A stretch of 64,000 bases of DNA, taken from Pseudomonas koreensis. Lineage in GTDB: Bacteria > Pseudomonadota > Gammaproteobacteria > Pseudomonadales > Pseudomonadaceae. The stretch lies in NCBI RefSeq assembly GCF_025447595.1, contig NZ_JAOEJU010000004.1, positions 62,001-126,000 on the forward strand. The letters run 5' to 3'. The translations under genes and the position numbers were made by a program. The notes beneath the pieces are model-generated. The model saw only the letters and a program-made list of their open reading frames with translations. It was not told where the DNA came from and made no database searches. This document shows, in pieces, positions 25,394-35,270 of the stretch. Within the stretch, counting starts at the first letter, position 1, and each line of letters begins with the position of its first letter.

Positions 25394-28300
25394 TCCGTGT
25401 CGCCAATGAACCCGATGGTGTTCCGGGACTGACGCCGGCGGCGTTTGCCGCGCTTTGTCGCGAGCTGGATCTCGGGAAGCAGTATCAGCGGCATTTTCAG
25501 CATGTGTTCGGGTTGAAAGAGATCGATGGCAAGACCCTGGCCAGCAGCCCGATGATCCGTGACATCTCCACATTGAAGAAGCTCTTGCTGCAGTTCGATA
25601 TGCACCTGGCTTTGGTCAAGAATCACATTACTCAGGAGGGTTTCGAGAGCGTCCGGCGTCTGATCGGTGCGGGAGGTGTCGTCGATACGCAGAGCCTGCA
25701 ATATCAAGGTCGCCCCCTGATCATGCAGGGCATCGAAATACTGGGCTGCTGCATCTGGGGTGTCGTGGTGTTTTCCGAGCGCTCCGTCGAGCTGTACCCG
25801 GATGAGTGGTGTCTGGTTTACATGCCGGGCGAGCCGGATCAACCGCTTTACGAATATTCCAGTTTCACGGCGTTTGCGCAGTACCTGAGTTTCAAACTGG
25901 GTATCGCAAGCTACAGGACGTACTTCAGTCATTGCCTCGGCGAAGGCGACAAAGCGGATTTCTTCAAGGCATTTGCGGGGGATCCGGGTCTCGGGCACAT
26001 CAGGCAATTGGCGATGGCCGGGTCGCTGTTCGACTATCTGCTCAAAAGTCATGTTGCCAAACTGGAGTTCGACGCCCGGGCGCTTGCTGTACCTACTGCT
26101 GATGTCGACGAGGAAGAGCGCGAAAAGCGGCTGCTTCACTATCTGGAAATCGGCATGACGGTCGCGAACCTGGCCGGACTGGTGGTTCCGGTGCTCGGGC
26201 AGTTGATGATGGGCGTCGCGGTGGGGCAATTGCTCGCCGAAGTCTATGAGGGGGTCGAGGACTGGCGTCGTGGCGACCGGCAGGAAGCGTTGACGCACCT
26301 GCTCAGCGTTGCAGAGAACATTGTGCTCATGGCCTCCGTCGGGGCCGGGATCAAGGGTTTGAAATCGCTGGCGATCAGGACGGTACGCAAGCATCCGGAC
26401 TTCTTTGAACCGTTCACCTCGATTCTCGACCGGAAGGGGCAGGCCCGTCTGTGGAAACCCGAACTCGGCAGGTACGAGCAACCGTTGCCTGCAGGAGTGA
26501 ATGTAGAACCCGACGCTGCGGGACTGTATCGCATCGATGGAAAAGCCTTCGTCTGCATGGACAGTCGGACGTTTCAGGTGGAGCAGGATCCGGTATCCGG
26601 AGCCTGGCACATCCGGCATCCCCTGCGAGCAAATGCTTATACCCCGAGACTTGAGCACAATCAGCAGGGTGGCTGGCGTCATTCATCGGAGCCCACCGAG
26701 CAATGGACTGGCGCCTATACGCTGAAACGCATTGATCCGGCGCTGGCCACTTTCGAGGACAGTCGCCTGGACATGATCCGTCGGTTGAGCGGCACGCGAT
26801 TCGCGGAGCTGCATCGCTTGAGCGAAGACAATCGCCTGCTTCCGGCTCATGTACAAGACACCATCGAGCGCTTCAGGCTGGAGCGCAGACTGCGCGAATT
26901 CATCGTTGCGATGGAACGGGGCGAAGCGACCGGCACCCAACATGTCCAGGAACAATTGCATGCTTTGCCCCGGCTTGCGAACTGGCCGACGGATCGCTAC
27001 ATCAAGGTCATTGACGGTCGGGGCAACATCAAGGCGACCTATCCAGCCAACGCGGTTGACGATGACACTGTGAGTCTTGTCGTGAGCCAGGAACAACTGG
27101 ATAAAGGCGAACTTCTCCAGTCGGTTCTTGACGGCATGTACCCGCAAGAAAAAGCGTCATTGCTGGGTGGCGGCACCTCCTCCGGTGATGAAGGCGTGCA
27201 ACTGAGAAAAATCCTGGCTGCAGAGGTCAAGGCTGATCGCCGTCCTGTATTTGACCACTTGTATCAACAGTATGATCAGGGCGGCCCTGACAATCTTGCG
27301 CAGGTGCGCAGTGTTTATCCCGATCTGCCGGCACGTCATGTGCGAGAGCTGCTCAGGCGGGCACCCAGCGTGGAGCGGTCTCATCTGCGAGCTACCGGGC
27401 GAGTGCCGATGGGGCTGGCGCAAAAGCTTCGGCAGGCTTCGGTCACAGCACGGGTGGAGAGGGCGTTGACCGGTTTTTACCTGGCCGACATTGCCAGTCC
27501 CGATACCGAAAAACTGGCGATCCGGTTGTTGCCGCATCTCAGCGGCTGGGATCCGGAGATGCCGATGCAATTGCGGGAGCTGACGCTCAACGGTTCTGTG
27601 CTGGAATCCGTTGGCCCACATCCGTTCACGTCTTCTAAAGCCCGCACGCTGGTTAAACTGAAAAAGGGCTACGAAATATTCGACGACCATGCCAAGTCGC
27701 TCGGTCGGGTCGCGGAGGGACCCGACGCCCTCTATCAGGCCATCCTGAAAAGTCTTTCAACCAGGCAACGCAAGGCACTTGGATTTGCACAGGCGAAGGC
27801 AGAGGACGGCTGGCGCCTGCGTAGTGAACTCTTGAACACCGCTCTGGATGACCGTGAAGGCTGCGCCCGGCTGTTGGCGGGTGAGCCGTTCGAACTACCG
27901 GCCTATGAATCTGCATGTACTCTCGCCGATTCGCCGGTTGATCCAGAGGTTCATCCTCGGCGTTTGCTGCGCAAAGTGAAAAGACTTTTCCCGTTGTTCT
28001 CCGACCAGCAGGCAAGTGACTTTCTCGATCAGTCTGGCAGTGATCACCTGACCCGGGCGATCCGCGTCAGAGAGTTGCAGGATGATCTGGACAGGCTGCG
28101 CAATGTGTTGGATACCTGGTGCGAAGATGAAGTGTCCATGAAGGCTTTGGGAGGCGAGCTGAATGAAGTTCGCAATTGCCGGCAAATCGTGGCCGACGAG
28201 ATCGAGGACTGCTTCAGGCACCTGGTTTTCCAGCGTGATGAATTTCAGCGTCAGGTCTATGGACTGAACCTTGATGGCATGCGATTCGGCAAACTGCCGA

Positions 28301-29757
28301 CCCTGCCGGTCGGCCTGGCCTTTGACCATGTCAGGTACTTGTCTCTGCAAAACATGCAGCTCGACAACGATGTCGCTTACTTTCTCAAGGCCTTCACGCA
28401 GATCGAAACACTCACGCTGGACAGCAATCAGCTTACTTTGCTCCCTGAGGTCATCTCGCATATGCCGAACCTCAAGCATTTGAGCATGGGAAACAACCGG
28501 ATCCAGCTGACTGAGCAATCGCTGCTGAAGTTGTCCCGGCTCAAAACGTTGCATAGCCTCAGCCTGAGCGGGAACCGTCTGGGGGCGACGGTGGATGTCG
28601 GCCAGCTGTTCGATCTGAACCACCTTTATCTGCGTAACACCCGTGCCACGGAAATGCCCAAGGGGTTGCAGTTTCTGCCGAACCTCAAACAGGTGGACCT
28701 GCGTGACAACGACATCAGTGATCTACCGGCATGGCTCTTTCAGACCTCCAGACGCTTCAGTGAAACGATCAACTTGCGACACAACCCGATTTCCGACGCC
28801 AGCAAACTTCACCTTGACTCTTATCGCGACTCGGTGGGTGTCGGAATGGGGATTCTGGATAACGATCACGCGCGGCTCGATGAAAACCTGGCGCGTTCGA
28901 TCTGGTTGACCGAAACAGGAGGGGCGGTGGGCAGCCGGCATCTGCAGACATGGACCGCGATCAAGGACGATCCTATGGCCCAGGGGCTGTTTCAGTTGCT
29001 GGCAGAGCTGGGTAACTCCGCCGATTCTGAACATGTCCGCGAAGACATGTCGCGTCGGGTCTGGACCGTTCTGGAGGCCACGCAGGCCGATGCCGAACTG
29101 CGACAGCAGATTTTCGATCTGGCGGCCAATCCGATCAATTGCACGGATAACGCGGCGCTGAACTTCAGCCATCTGGAGGTGGCGGTGCATGTCCGTCGGG
29201 TAACCCGCGTTTCCGGTGGTCGGCAGCCGTCGGCCACTGCGCTGATGAAGCTGGCAAAAGGGCTGTTCCGTCTTGAACAACTGGACAGGATCGCAGCGGA
29301 GCATGCTGTGACACATACGGTACCCGATCCTCTGGAAGTGGCCCTCGCCTATCGCTCGGGACTGGCGGAAGCACTCGAGTTGCCCGGGCAACCTTCGCAC
29401 ATGCGTTATGCGTCAATTGCGAACGTAAAGGGGGCGGACCTGCTGGGGGCCATCAATCAAATCCAGTCCGCCGAACTTTCTCCCGAATGGCTGAAGTTTC
29501 TTGTCCGTCAGTCCTTCTGGAGCGATTACGTAAAAAGCGGTTTTGCACAGCAGTTCGACGATGCCCGGTTACCTCATCACGAGGACGCCCAGGCGTTGTT
29601 CGAGAGGTCCGAAGAACTCAGTTCGGCCGACTATCTGAGAGAAATGAACCTGTGTGCCGCACGGCTGGAACAAACCGAAGGTGCCTTGCTCGAGCGATTG
29701 ACCGAGCAAGTCATGCGGCTGGTTGAGGGCAATGCCTGTGTATTGCCCTCAGGTTGA
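25390..29757 (+). CDS. C-terminal frame of the NEL-type protein (LRR and E3-ligase-like domains)
   Basis: The open frame reaches back to 25255, but that part is the wrong frame of the N-terminal fragment. The first usable start in the real protein is GTG 25390-25392, which overlaps the fragment's TGA as GTGA, so reinitiation could give a 1455-aa protein (VIRVANEPDGVPGLTPAAFA ...). It holds the remaining toxin-like region, hydrophobic helices, LRRs and NEL domain described under the whole gene. GC looks a little lower than in flanking metabolic genes. It converges on mnmC with 20 bases between stops. Confidence 0.75.
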   Translation: MIRVANEPDGVPGLTPAAFAALCRELDLGKQYQRHFQHVFGLKEIDGKTLASSPMIRDISTLKKLLLQFDMHLALVKNHITQEGFESVRRLIGAGGVVDTQSLQYQGRPLIMQGIEILGCCIWGVVVFSERSVELYPDEWCLVYMPGEPDQPLYEYSSFTAFAQYLSFKLGIASYRTYFSHCLGEGDKADFFKAFAGDPGLGHIRQLAMAGSLFDYLLKSHVAKLEFDARALAVPTADVDEEEREKRLLHYLEIGMTVANLAGLVVPVLGQLMMGVAVGQLLAEVYEGVEDWRRGDRQEALTHLLSVAENIVLMASVGAGIKGLKSLAIRTVRKHPDFFEPFTSILDRKGQARLWKPELGRYEQPLPAGVNVEPDAAGLYRIDGKAFVCMDSRTFQVEQDPVSGAWHIRHPLRANAYTPRLEHNQQGGWRHSSEPTEQWTGAYTLKRIDPALATFEDSRLDMIRRLSGTRFAELHRLSEDNRLLPAHVQDTIERFRLERRLREFIVAMERGEATGTQHVQEQLHALPRLANWPTDRYIKVIDGRGNIKATYPANAVDDDTVSLVVSQEQLDKGELLQSVLDGMYPQEKASLLGGGTSSGDEGVQLRKILAAEVKADRRPVFDHLYQQYDQGGPDNLAQVRSVYPDLPARHVRELLRRAPSVERSHLRATGRVPMGLAQKLRQASVTARVERALTGFYLADIASPDTEKLAIRLLPHLSGWDPEMPMQLRELTLNGSVLESVGPHPFTSSKARTLVKLKKGYEIFDDHAKSLGRVAEGPDALYQAILKSLSTRQRKALGFAQAKAEDGWRLRSELLNTALDDREGCARLLAGEPFELPAYESACTLADSPVDPEVHPRRLLRKVKRLFPLFSDQQASDFLDQSGSDHLTRAIRVRELQDDLDRLRNVLDTWCEDEVSMKALGGELNEVRNCRQIVADEIEDCFRHLVFQRDEFQRQVYGLNLDGMRFGKLPTLPVGLAFDHVRYLSLQNMQLDNDVAYFLKAFTQIETLTLDSNQLTLLPEVISHMPNLKHLSMGNNRIQLTEQSLLKLSRLKTLHSLSLSGNRLGATVDVGQLFDLNHLYLRNTRATEMPKGLQFLPNLKQVDLRDNDISDLPAWLFQTSRRFSETINLRHNPISDASKLHLDSYRDSVGVGMGILDNDHARLDENLARSIWLTETGGAVGSRHLQTWTAIKDDPMAQGLFQLLAELGNSADSEHVREDMSRRVWTVLEATQADAELRQQIFDLAANPINCTDNAALNFSHLEVAVHVRRVTRVSGGRQPSATALMKLAKGLFRLEQLDRIAAEHAVTHTVPDPLEVALAYRSGLAEALELPGQPSHMRYASIANVKGADLLGAINQIQSAELSPEWLKFLVRQSFWSDYVKSGFAQQFDDARLPHHEDAQALFERSEELSSADYLREMNLCAARLEQTEGALLERLTEQVMRLVEGNACVLPSG

Positions 29758-29777
29758 TCCTGATTGAAGTCGTACGG

Positions 29778-31757
29778 TCATTTACCCCGGATCAGTCGAC
29801 GCAAGGCAAACCGGTTCGGATGACAGGCTTCGGCCACAGTTCTGGGCAAGGGTAACGGTTCATTATCCAGCCAGGCCGCGAGCAGTTCGCCTGACAGTGG
29901 CGCGGTGATCAGCCCTCGGGATCCGTGACCGCTGTTGACGTACAGACCCTCGAGCCATGGGCAAGCAATATCCGGCACTTGTCGTGCATCTTTGCTCAGT
30001 GCGGCATAGGCGGTGGCAAAGGCTTCGCGGTCGGCGAGGGGGCCGACAATCGGCAGGTAGTCGGGACTGGTACAGCGGAATGCTGCCCGACCGTGAAGAG
30101 TGCCGGGATCCTTCTTGTCGATGTGCAGGCGTGAAACCAGATCGATGGAGATCTCTTCGAGCATCGCCAGGTTACCCAGGTGTTCGGCGGTGGTCGGTGT
30201 CAGGTCATCGCTGTTGAAGTCGAAACTGGCGCCGAGGGTGTGCTCACCCAGCCTTGCCGGTGCGACATAACCTTCGGCGCATACTACGGTGGTCAATGCC
30301 TGACTTTGCGTGGTTTGCGCCAGTCGGGTGATCTGCCCGCGAATGCGCTTGAGGGGAAGGTCTGCGCTTTGGGCAAAGCGCTTGATTTCGGCGGCACCGG
30401 CCAATACCACAACCGGTGCTGCAGCGATCAATCGTTCGCCGTCGAAGGCTTGCCACTGATCTTCCACCTTGCGCAGTTCCACGGCTTCCTGGTGGGTGAG
30501 CAATTCAATCCCCGACAGTGAGGCTTGCGCCTGACACAGGGCTGGCGGATGCACCCAGCCACCCTCGGGGTAATACAAACCGCCGTGGACCAGACCGATC
30601 CCGGCGCGGGCCTGGGCTTCGGGTTGATCGAGCCATTGCAGAAGGTCTTCGGGAAACGCGGCCGCCAGTTGCGCCTGACGTTCGCGTTCCTTTTCATTGA
30701 ACGCCAGTTGCAGCACGCCGCAGTCATCCCAGTCGGTGCCGCGTTGCAGGGTTTCCAGCAGGCGTCGGGTGTAGCCGAAACCGCTGACGATCAACTGCGA
30801 CAGTGCGGTGCCGTGGGCGGACAGTTTCAGGTACAGCACGCCTTGGGGATTGCCCGAGGCTTCCTGTGCAACTGCGTCATGTCTTTCCAGCAGACTGACC
30901 TGCCAACCCCGCGCCGCGAGGCTGGCCGCCGTGGCACAACCGGCCAGACCGGCGCCGATCACCAAGGCACGACGCTCTCCCGTGACGAGAGCCGGGCGGG
31001 CGAACCACGGTTTGTCCGCTGCGGGTAACGGCACATCCTCGGGCCAGCCGAGAAATTCGCCGCGCAGGATTTCCCATTTGTGGCCGATGCCCGGCGTACG
31101 CTTCATCTTGAAGCCGGCGGCATTCAGCAGGCGGCGCACCCAGCCGGTGCTGGTGAAGGTGCTGATGGTCGAGCCGGGCGCCGCCAATCTCGCCAGCTCG
31201 GCGAACAGTTCGGCAGTCCACATCTCCGGGTTTTTCGCCGGAGCGAAACCGTCGAGAAACCAGGCGTCGATCTGGCCGTCCAGTTGCGGCAACTGCTCCA
31301 GCGCATCGCCAATCAGCAGCGTCAGGGTCACACGACCGTTATCCAGAACAATGCGCTGAAAACCCTGATGGATTGCCACGTAATGTTTGAGCAACTGATC
31401 GGAGAATTGCTTCAAGTCGGGCCACAACGCCAGCGCCCGTTGCAGGTCGGCAGGGCTCAACGGAAATTTTTCGACGCTGACAAAGTGCAGCCGCGCACCG
31501 GCCACCGCGTGCTGTTCGAACAACTGCCAGGCGCAGAGAAAATTCAGCCCCGTGCCGAAGCCGGTTTCACCGATCACCAGTCGCCCGCCCGCCGGCAGTG
31601 CGGCAAAACGCTCAGCCAGGCGGTTCTGTTCGAGGAACACGTAGCGGGTTTCATCCAGCCCCGACTGGTCGGAAAAATACACATCGTCGAACACTCGCGA
31701 ACGCGGGCGTCCCTGGTCATCCCAGTCGAGTTGGGCGTGGGGCATTACAGGTTTCAT
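29778..31757 (-). CDS. mnmC: Bifunctional tRNA mnm5s2U34 biosynthesis protein MnmC
   Basis: A 659-aa fusion acting on the wobble uridine of several tRNAs. The N-terminal methyltransferase (MnmD; about residues 1-245; SAM site GETGFGTGLNFL, DAWFLDGFAPAKNPEMW) methylates nm5s2U. The C-terminal FAD-dependent oxidoreductase (about 260-655; ALVIGAGLAGCATAASLAAR, and GSRGLITAPLSGELLAAWL near the end) removes the carboxymethyl group of cmnm5s2U. Full length for the family. Divergent from pap across about 170 bases. Confidence 0.95.
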   Translation of the reverse strand: MKPVMPHAQLDWDDQGRPRSRVFDDVYFSDQSGLDETRYVFLEQNRLAERFAALPAGGRLVIGETGFGTGLNFLCAWQLFEQHAVAGARLHFVSVEKFPLSPADLQRALALWPDLKQFSDQLLKHYVAIHQGFQRIVLDNGRVTLTLLIGDALEQLPQLDGQIDAWFLDGFAPAKNPEMWTAELFAELARLAAPGSTISTFTSTGWVRRLLNAAGFKMKRTPGIGHKWEILRGEFLGWPEDVPLPAADKPWFARPALVTGERRALVIGAGLAGCATAASLAARGWQVSLLERHDAVAQEASGNPQGVLYLKLSAHGTALSQLIVSGFGYTRRLLETLQRGTDWDDCGVLQLAFNEKERERQAQLAAAFPEDLLQWLDQPEAQARAGIGLVHGGLYYPEGGWVHPPALCQAQASLSGIELLTHQEAVELRKVEDQWQAFDGERLIAAAPVVVLAGAAEIKRFAQSADLPLKRIRGQITRLAQTTQSQALTTVVCAEGYVAPARLGEHTLGASFDFNSDDLTPTTAEHLGNLAMLEEISIDLVSRLHIDKKDPGTLHGRAAFRCTSPDYLPIVGPLADREAFATAYAALSKDARQVPDIACPWLEGLYVNSGHGSRGLITAPLSGELLAAWLDNEPLPLPRTVAEACHPNRFALRRLIRGK

Positions 31758-31930
31758 GGCAGGCTCGGCAACGACAAGGCGGCCATTCTAGCCGATCGCG
31801 CAGACGGCGCTTGATCCATGGCAAGCCTTGCCGACGATCACTCAAGGACAATCCGCCGCGGGCGGGAATTTCTGTGCCGCGTCAGAGCCCAATCCGCTAG
31901 TCTTGCTGAATCCTGGAAGGAGCCGTCCCT

Positions 31931-33445
31931 ATGTTCGAATCCGCTGAAATCGGTCACGCCATCGACAAAGACACCTACGAAGCCGCCGTGCCCGCCCTGC
32001 GTGAAGCGTTGCTTGAAGCCCAGTTCGAGTTGCAGCAGCAGAAGCGTTTCCCGGTGATCATTTTGATCAACGGCATCGAAGGCGCCGGCAAGGGCGAGAC
32101 GGTGAAGTTGCTCAACGAATGGATGGATCCGCGTCTGATCGAAGTACGCACCTTCGACCAACAGACCGATGAAGAGCTGGCGCGACCACCGGCCTGGCGT
32201 TACTGGCGGATGCTGCCGGCCAAGGGGCGGATGGGAATTTTCTTCGGCAATTGGTACAGCCAGATGCTGCAGGGCCGGGTGCATGGCTTGTTCAAGGATC
32301 CGCGTCTGGATCAGGCGATCGCCGGCGCCGAGCGCATGGAAAAGATGTTCTGTGATGAAGGCGCGCTGATCTTCAAGTTCTGGTTCCACCTGTCCAAGAA
32401 ACAGATGAAGGCGCGGCTCAAGGCCCTGGCGGATGATCCGCTGCACAGCTGGCGCATCAGTCCGCTGGACTGGCAGCAGTCGCAAACCTACGACAAGTTC
32501 GTCAAGTACGGCGAGCGCGTGTTGCGCCGCACAAGTCGCGATTACGCGCCGTGGCATGTCATCGAAGGTGTCGATCCGTACTACCGCAGTCTGACGGTCG
32601 GCAAGATCCTGCTCGAAGGCCTGCAAAATGCGCTGAAGCGTCCTGATGTACATCCGCACGATGTCAGCGCCCAGCCGCTGGGCTCATCGGTGGATCAGTT
32701 GAACCTGCTCGATAGCCTCAACCTGAATCAGCGTCTGGAGAAGAAAGATTACGAAGAACAATTGATCACCGAACAGGCAAGGCTGTCTGGGCTGATGCGT
32801 GACAAACGCATGCGCCGTCATGCGTTGGTGGCAGTGTTCGAAGGCAATGATGCGGCGGGCAAGGGCGGCTCGATTCGTCGTGTGGCGGCGGCGCTCGATC
32901 CGCGTCAGTACAACATCGTGCCGATTGCTGCGCCGACCGAAGAGGAACGGGCGCAGCCGTATCTGTGGCGGTTCTGGCGGCACATTCCGGCGCGGGGCAA
33001 ATTCACTGTGTTCGACCGCTCGTGGTACGGCCGGGTGCTGGTGGAGCGGGTCGAGGGCTTCTGCAGCACCGCCGACTGGATGCGTGCTTATGGCGAGATC
33101 AATGACTTCGAGGAGCAACTGGCCGATGCCGGGGTGATCGTGGTCAAGTTCTGGCTGGCCATCGACAAGGACACGCAGATGGAGCGCTTCCAGGAGCGCG
33201 AAGAAATCCCGTTCAAGCGTTTCAAGATCACCGAAGACGACTGGCGCAACCGCGACAAGTGGGACGCCTATCGCGCCGCTGTCGGCGACATGGTCGACCG
33301 CACCAGCACTGAAATCGCGCCGTGGACACTTGTCGAGGCCAATGACAAGCGCTGGGCCCGGGTCAAGGTGCTGCGCACGATCAACCGGGCGCTGGAAGAA
33401 GCTTTCGAGAAATCCGACAAGCGAGCCAAAAAGCACAAGGACTGA
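31931..33445 (+). CDS. pap: Polyphosphate:AMP phosphotransferase (double-domain PPK2)
   Basis: A 504-aa cytoplasmic enzyme made of two tandem PPK2 domains. Each has a Walker A-like loop: NGIEGAGKGETVK (about residue 50) and GNDAAGKGGSIRR (about 310). The lid-containing second half also shows FDRSWYGRVLVERVEG. The double-domain form makes ADP from AMP and polyphosphate, as PA3455 does in P. aeruginosa. The ATG at 31931 has GGAAGGAG upstream. It stands alone, divergent from mnmC. Confidence 0.92.
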   Translation: MFESAEIGHAIDKDTYEAAVPALREALLEAQFELQQQKRFPVIILINGIEGAGKGETVKLLNEWMDPRLIEVRTFDQQTDEELARPPAWRYWRMLPAKGRMGIFFGNWYSQMLQGRVHGLFKDPRLDQAIAGAERMEKMFCDEGALIFKFWFHLSKKQMKARLKALADDPLHSWRISPLDWQQSQTYDKFVKYGERVLRRTSRDYAPWHVIEGVDPYYRSLTVGKILLEGLQNALKRPDVHPHDVSAQPLGSSVDQLNLLDSLNLNQRLEKKDYEEQLITEQARLSGLMRDKRMRRHALVAVFEGNDAAGKGGSIRRVAAALDPRQYNIVPIAAPTEEERAQPYLWRFWRHIPARGKFTVFDRSWYGRVLVERVEGFCSTADWMRAYGEINDFEEQLADAGVIVVKFWLAIDKDTQMERFQEREEIPFKRFKITEDDWRNRDKWDAYRAAVGDMVDRTSTEIAPWTLVEANDKRWARVKVLRTINRALEEAFEKSDKRAKKHKD

Positions 33446-33547
33446 ACCGATGGGCCCGCATACGCGAGGTGAATGATTGTCGCGGTCGGCGATTGGGTGG
33501 ACTTATGCTCGGTCCACTCTCAACTGACTGCAATAATGAGGTATGCC

Positions 33548-34732
33548 ATGCGTGAAGTGGTGATCGTCGACAGCGTACGGACCGGCCTGGCCAAGTCCTT
33601 TCGCGGCAAGTTCAACCAGACCCGTCCCGATGACATGGCGGCCCATTGCGTCAATGCGTTGCTTTCGCGCAACGACATCGACCCGGCCAGCGTCGAGGAC
33701 TGCATCGTCGGCGCCGGCTCCAACGAAGGCGCCCAGGGCTACAACATCGGCCGCAACGTGGCGGTGCTCTCGCAATTGGGCACCGGCACCGCGGGCATGA
33801 CCCTTAACCGCTTCTGCTCTTCGGGCTTGCAGGCGATTGCGATCGCCGCCAACCAGATCGCTTCGGGTTGCAGCGACATCATCGTCGCCGGAGGCGTCGA
33901 GTCGATCAGCCTGACCCTGAAAAGCGTCAACACCGATCACCTGATCAACCCGTTGCTCAAGCAGCAGACCCCGGGCATCTACTACACCATGGGCCAGACC
34001 GCCGAAGTAGTGGCGCGCCGTTATGGTGTCAGCCGCGAGGCGCAGGATCGTTACTCGCTGCAAAGCCAGATCCGCACCGCCCAGGCACAGGCAGCAGGGC
34101 TGTTCAACGATGAAATCGTGCCAATGGCGGTGAAGTACCGCGTTGAAGACAAGAACAGCGGTGAGGTGCAGATCCTCGACGGTGTCGTCGGTCACGATGA
34201 CTGCAATCGCCCGGACACCACTTATGAAAGCCTTGCCGGATTGAAACCGGTGTTTGCCGAGGATGGTTCAGTGACTGCTGGCAACTCGTCGCAGTTGTCC
34301 GACGGTGCCTCGATGACGCTGGTGATGAGTCTGGAAAAAGCCCTGCAATTGGGGCTCAAGCCGAAGGCGTTTTTCCGTGGGTTCACCGTGGCCGGTTGCG
34401 AGCCGGACGAAATGGGCATCGGCCCGGTGTTCTCGGTGCCGAAACTGCTCAAGGCCAAAGGCTTGCAGGTGGCGGATATCGATCTGTGGGAATTGAACGA
34501 AGCATTTGCCTCGCAGTGCCTGTACGCCCGTGACCGGCTGGAAATCGACAACGAGAAGTACAACGTCAACGGCGGCTCGATTTCCATCGGTCACCCGTTC
34601 GGTATGACCGGGTCGCGGCAGGTCGGGCATCTGGTGCGCGAGTTGCAGCGGCGCAATCTGCGTTACGGGATCGTGACCATGTGTGTGGGCGGCGGGATGG
34701 GTGCGACCGGGTTGTTCGAAGCCGTGCGTTAA
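33548..34732 (+). CDS. Thiolase (acetyl-CoA C-acyltransferase type)
   Basis: A 394-aa thiolase. The nucleophilic cysteine is in NRFCSSGLQAIAIAA (residue about 90), with the later motifs NEAFASQ, NGGSISIGHPFGMTGSR and the second catalytic Cys in MCVGGGMGATG. The start at 33548 is preceded by GAGG with 6-base spacing; two earlier in-frame starts have no better ribosome site. No partner hydratase/dehydrogenase gene is adjacent, so it may act in fatty-acid oxidation or another CoA-ester pathway. Specificity cannot be read. Confidence 0.92.
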   Translation: MREVVIVDSVRTGLAKSFRGKFNQTRPDDMAAHCVNALLSRNDIDPASVEDCIVGAGSNEGAQGYNIGRNVAVLSQLGTGTAGMTLNRFCSSGLQAIAIAANQIASGCSDIIVAGGVESISLTLKSVNTDHLINPLLKQQTPGIYYTMGQTAEVVARRYGVSREAQDRYSLQSQIRTAQAQAAGLFNDEIVPMAVKYRVEDKNSGEVQILDGVVGHDDCNRPDTTYESLAGLKPVFAEDGSVTAGNSSQLSDGASMTLVMSLEKALQLGLKPKAFFRGFTVAGCEPDEMGIGPVFSVPKLLKAKGLQVADIDLWELNEAFASQCLYARDRLEIDNEKYNVNGGSISIGHPFGMTGSRQVGHLVRELQRRNLRYGIVTMCVGGGMGATGLFEAVR

Positions 34733-34764
34733 GTCCGGGAATTTGTTGTGCTCTCTCGATAGCT

Positions 34765-34847
34765 TTCGCGAGCAAGCTCGCTCCCACAGTTGACCTTATT
34801 CTTATTGAAGGAATGTGATCGAATGTGGGAGCGAGCTTGCTCGCGAA
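34765..34847. repeat. REP doublet (REPIN)
   Basis: Inverted 24-base copies at 34765-34788 and 34824-34847 with a 35-base spacer, between the thiolase gene and the small minus-strand gene. Confidence 0.9.
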
Positions 34848-34861
34848 TGGGGCGACCGGAT

Positions 34862-35056
34862 CTACCTGTCGGAATCCAGCAACTGCATCCGCGCGATGTA
34901 GGCCTTTATCTGCTGCTCGGCTTTCTCGGGGCTGTCGAACGGCCCTTCGAGGGTGTTTTCCCGGGTGCTGAAATACAGTTCGCCGTTGACCCGGCACACG
35001 CGGTCGCTGCGAAAGTGCGTGGCGGGGGCGGTGTCCTGGGCGCGCATGCCTAACAT
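34862..35056 (-). CDS. DUF6316-type small protein
   Basis: A 64-aa protein (MLGMRAQDTAPATHFRSDRV ...) with the short conserved body VNGELYFSTRENTLEGPFDS, as in DUF6316 proteins of Pseudomonas. AAGGAG lies 7 bases before the ATG at 35056, which makes translation likely. It ends just inside the REPIN at 34765-34847. Function unknown. Confidence 0.8.
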   Translation of the reverse strand: MLGMRAQDTAPATHFRSDRVCRVNGELYFSTRENTLEGPFDSPEKAEQQIKAYIARMQLLDSDR

Positions 35057-35270
35057 GACGGGTCTCCTTGGTGAGTGATGTCCCGGGCTGGATCCAATCA
35101 GCTTATGCCTGAACCACTTACCTTGCCCGGCCAGCCGATCAACGGCCCATCGTCAATTTTCCGCTGCGACCTGCACAGTTTCATTTGCGGCTGGAGCGCA
35201 ACTGTCCCTGTGTCGGGCAGGGTCTGTGCGCCTAGAATGAGCGCTCCTGTCTTTGGCGCTTGGGGTTCTC

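Larger units (their letters stand above)
24926..29757 (+). pseudogene. Dermonecrotic-toxin-like / LRR / NEL E3-ligase-type gene, split by a frameshift
   Basis: Joining the two frames gives about 1610 aa: a toxin-like (DUF6543-type) N-terminal region, hydrophobic helices near residues 410-450 and 465-480, leucine-rich repeats near 1135-1270 (LETLTLD-, LKHLSMG-, LHSLSLS-type strands), and a C-terminal NEL-like domain. The NEL domain has a CTD motif (the CxD of IpaH/SspH2-type ubiquitin ligases) at residue about 1406 (codon 29140-29142), followed by ALNFSHLEVAVHVRR. The frames break at CCCCC (25378-25382); a sixth C would restore ...ENGFPPGSVIRVANEP.... The rest is open for 4.3 kb without another lesion, so the break is recent, a sequencing error, or bypassed. 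No secretion genes are nearby. Confidence 0.8.
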
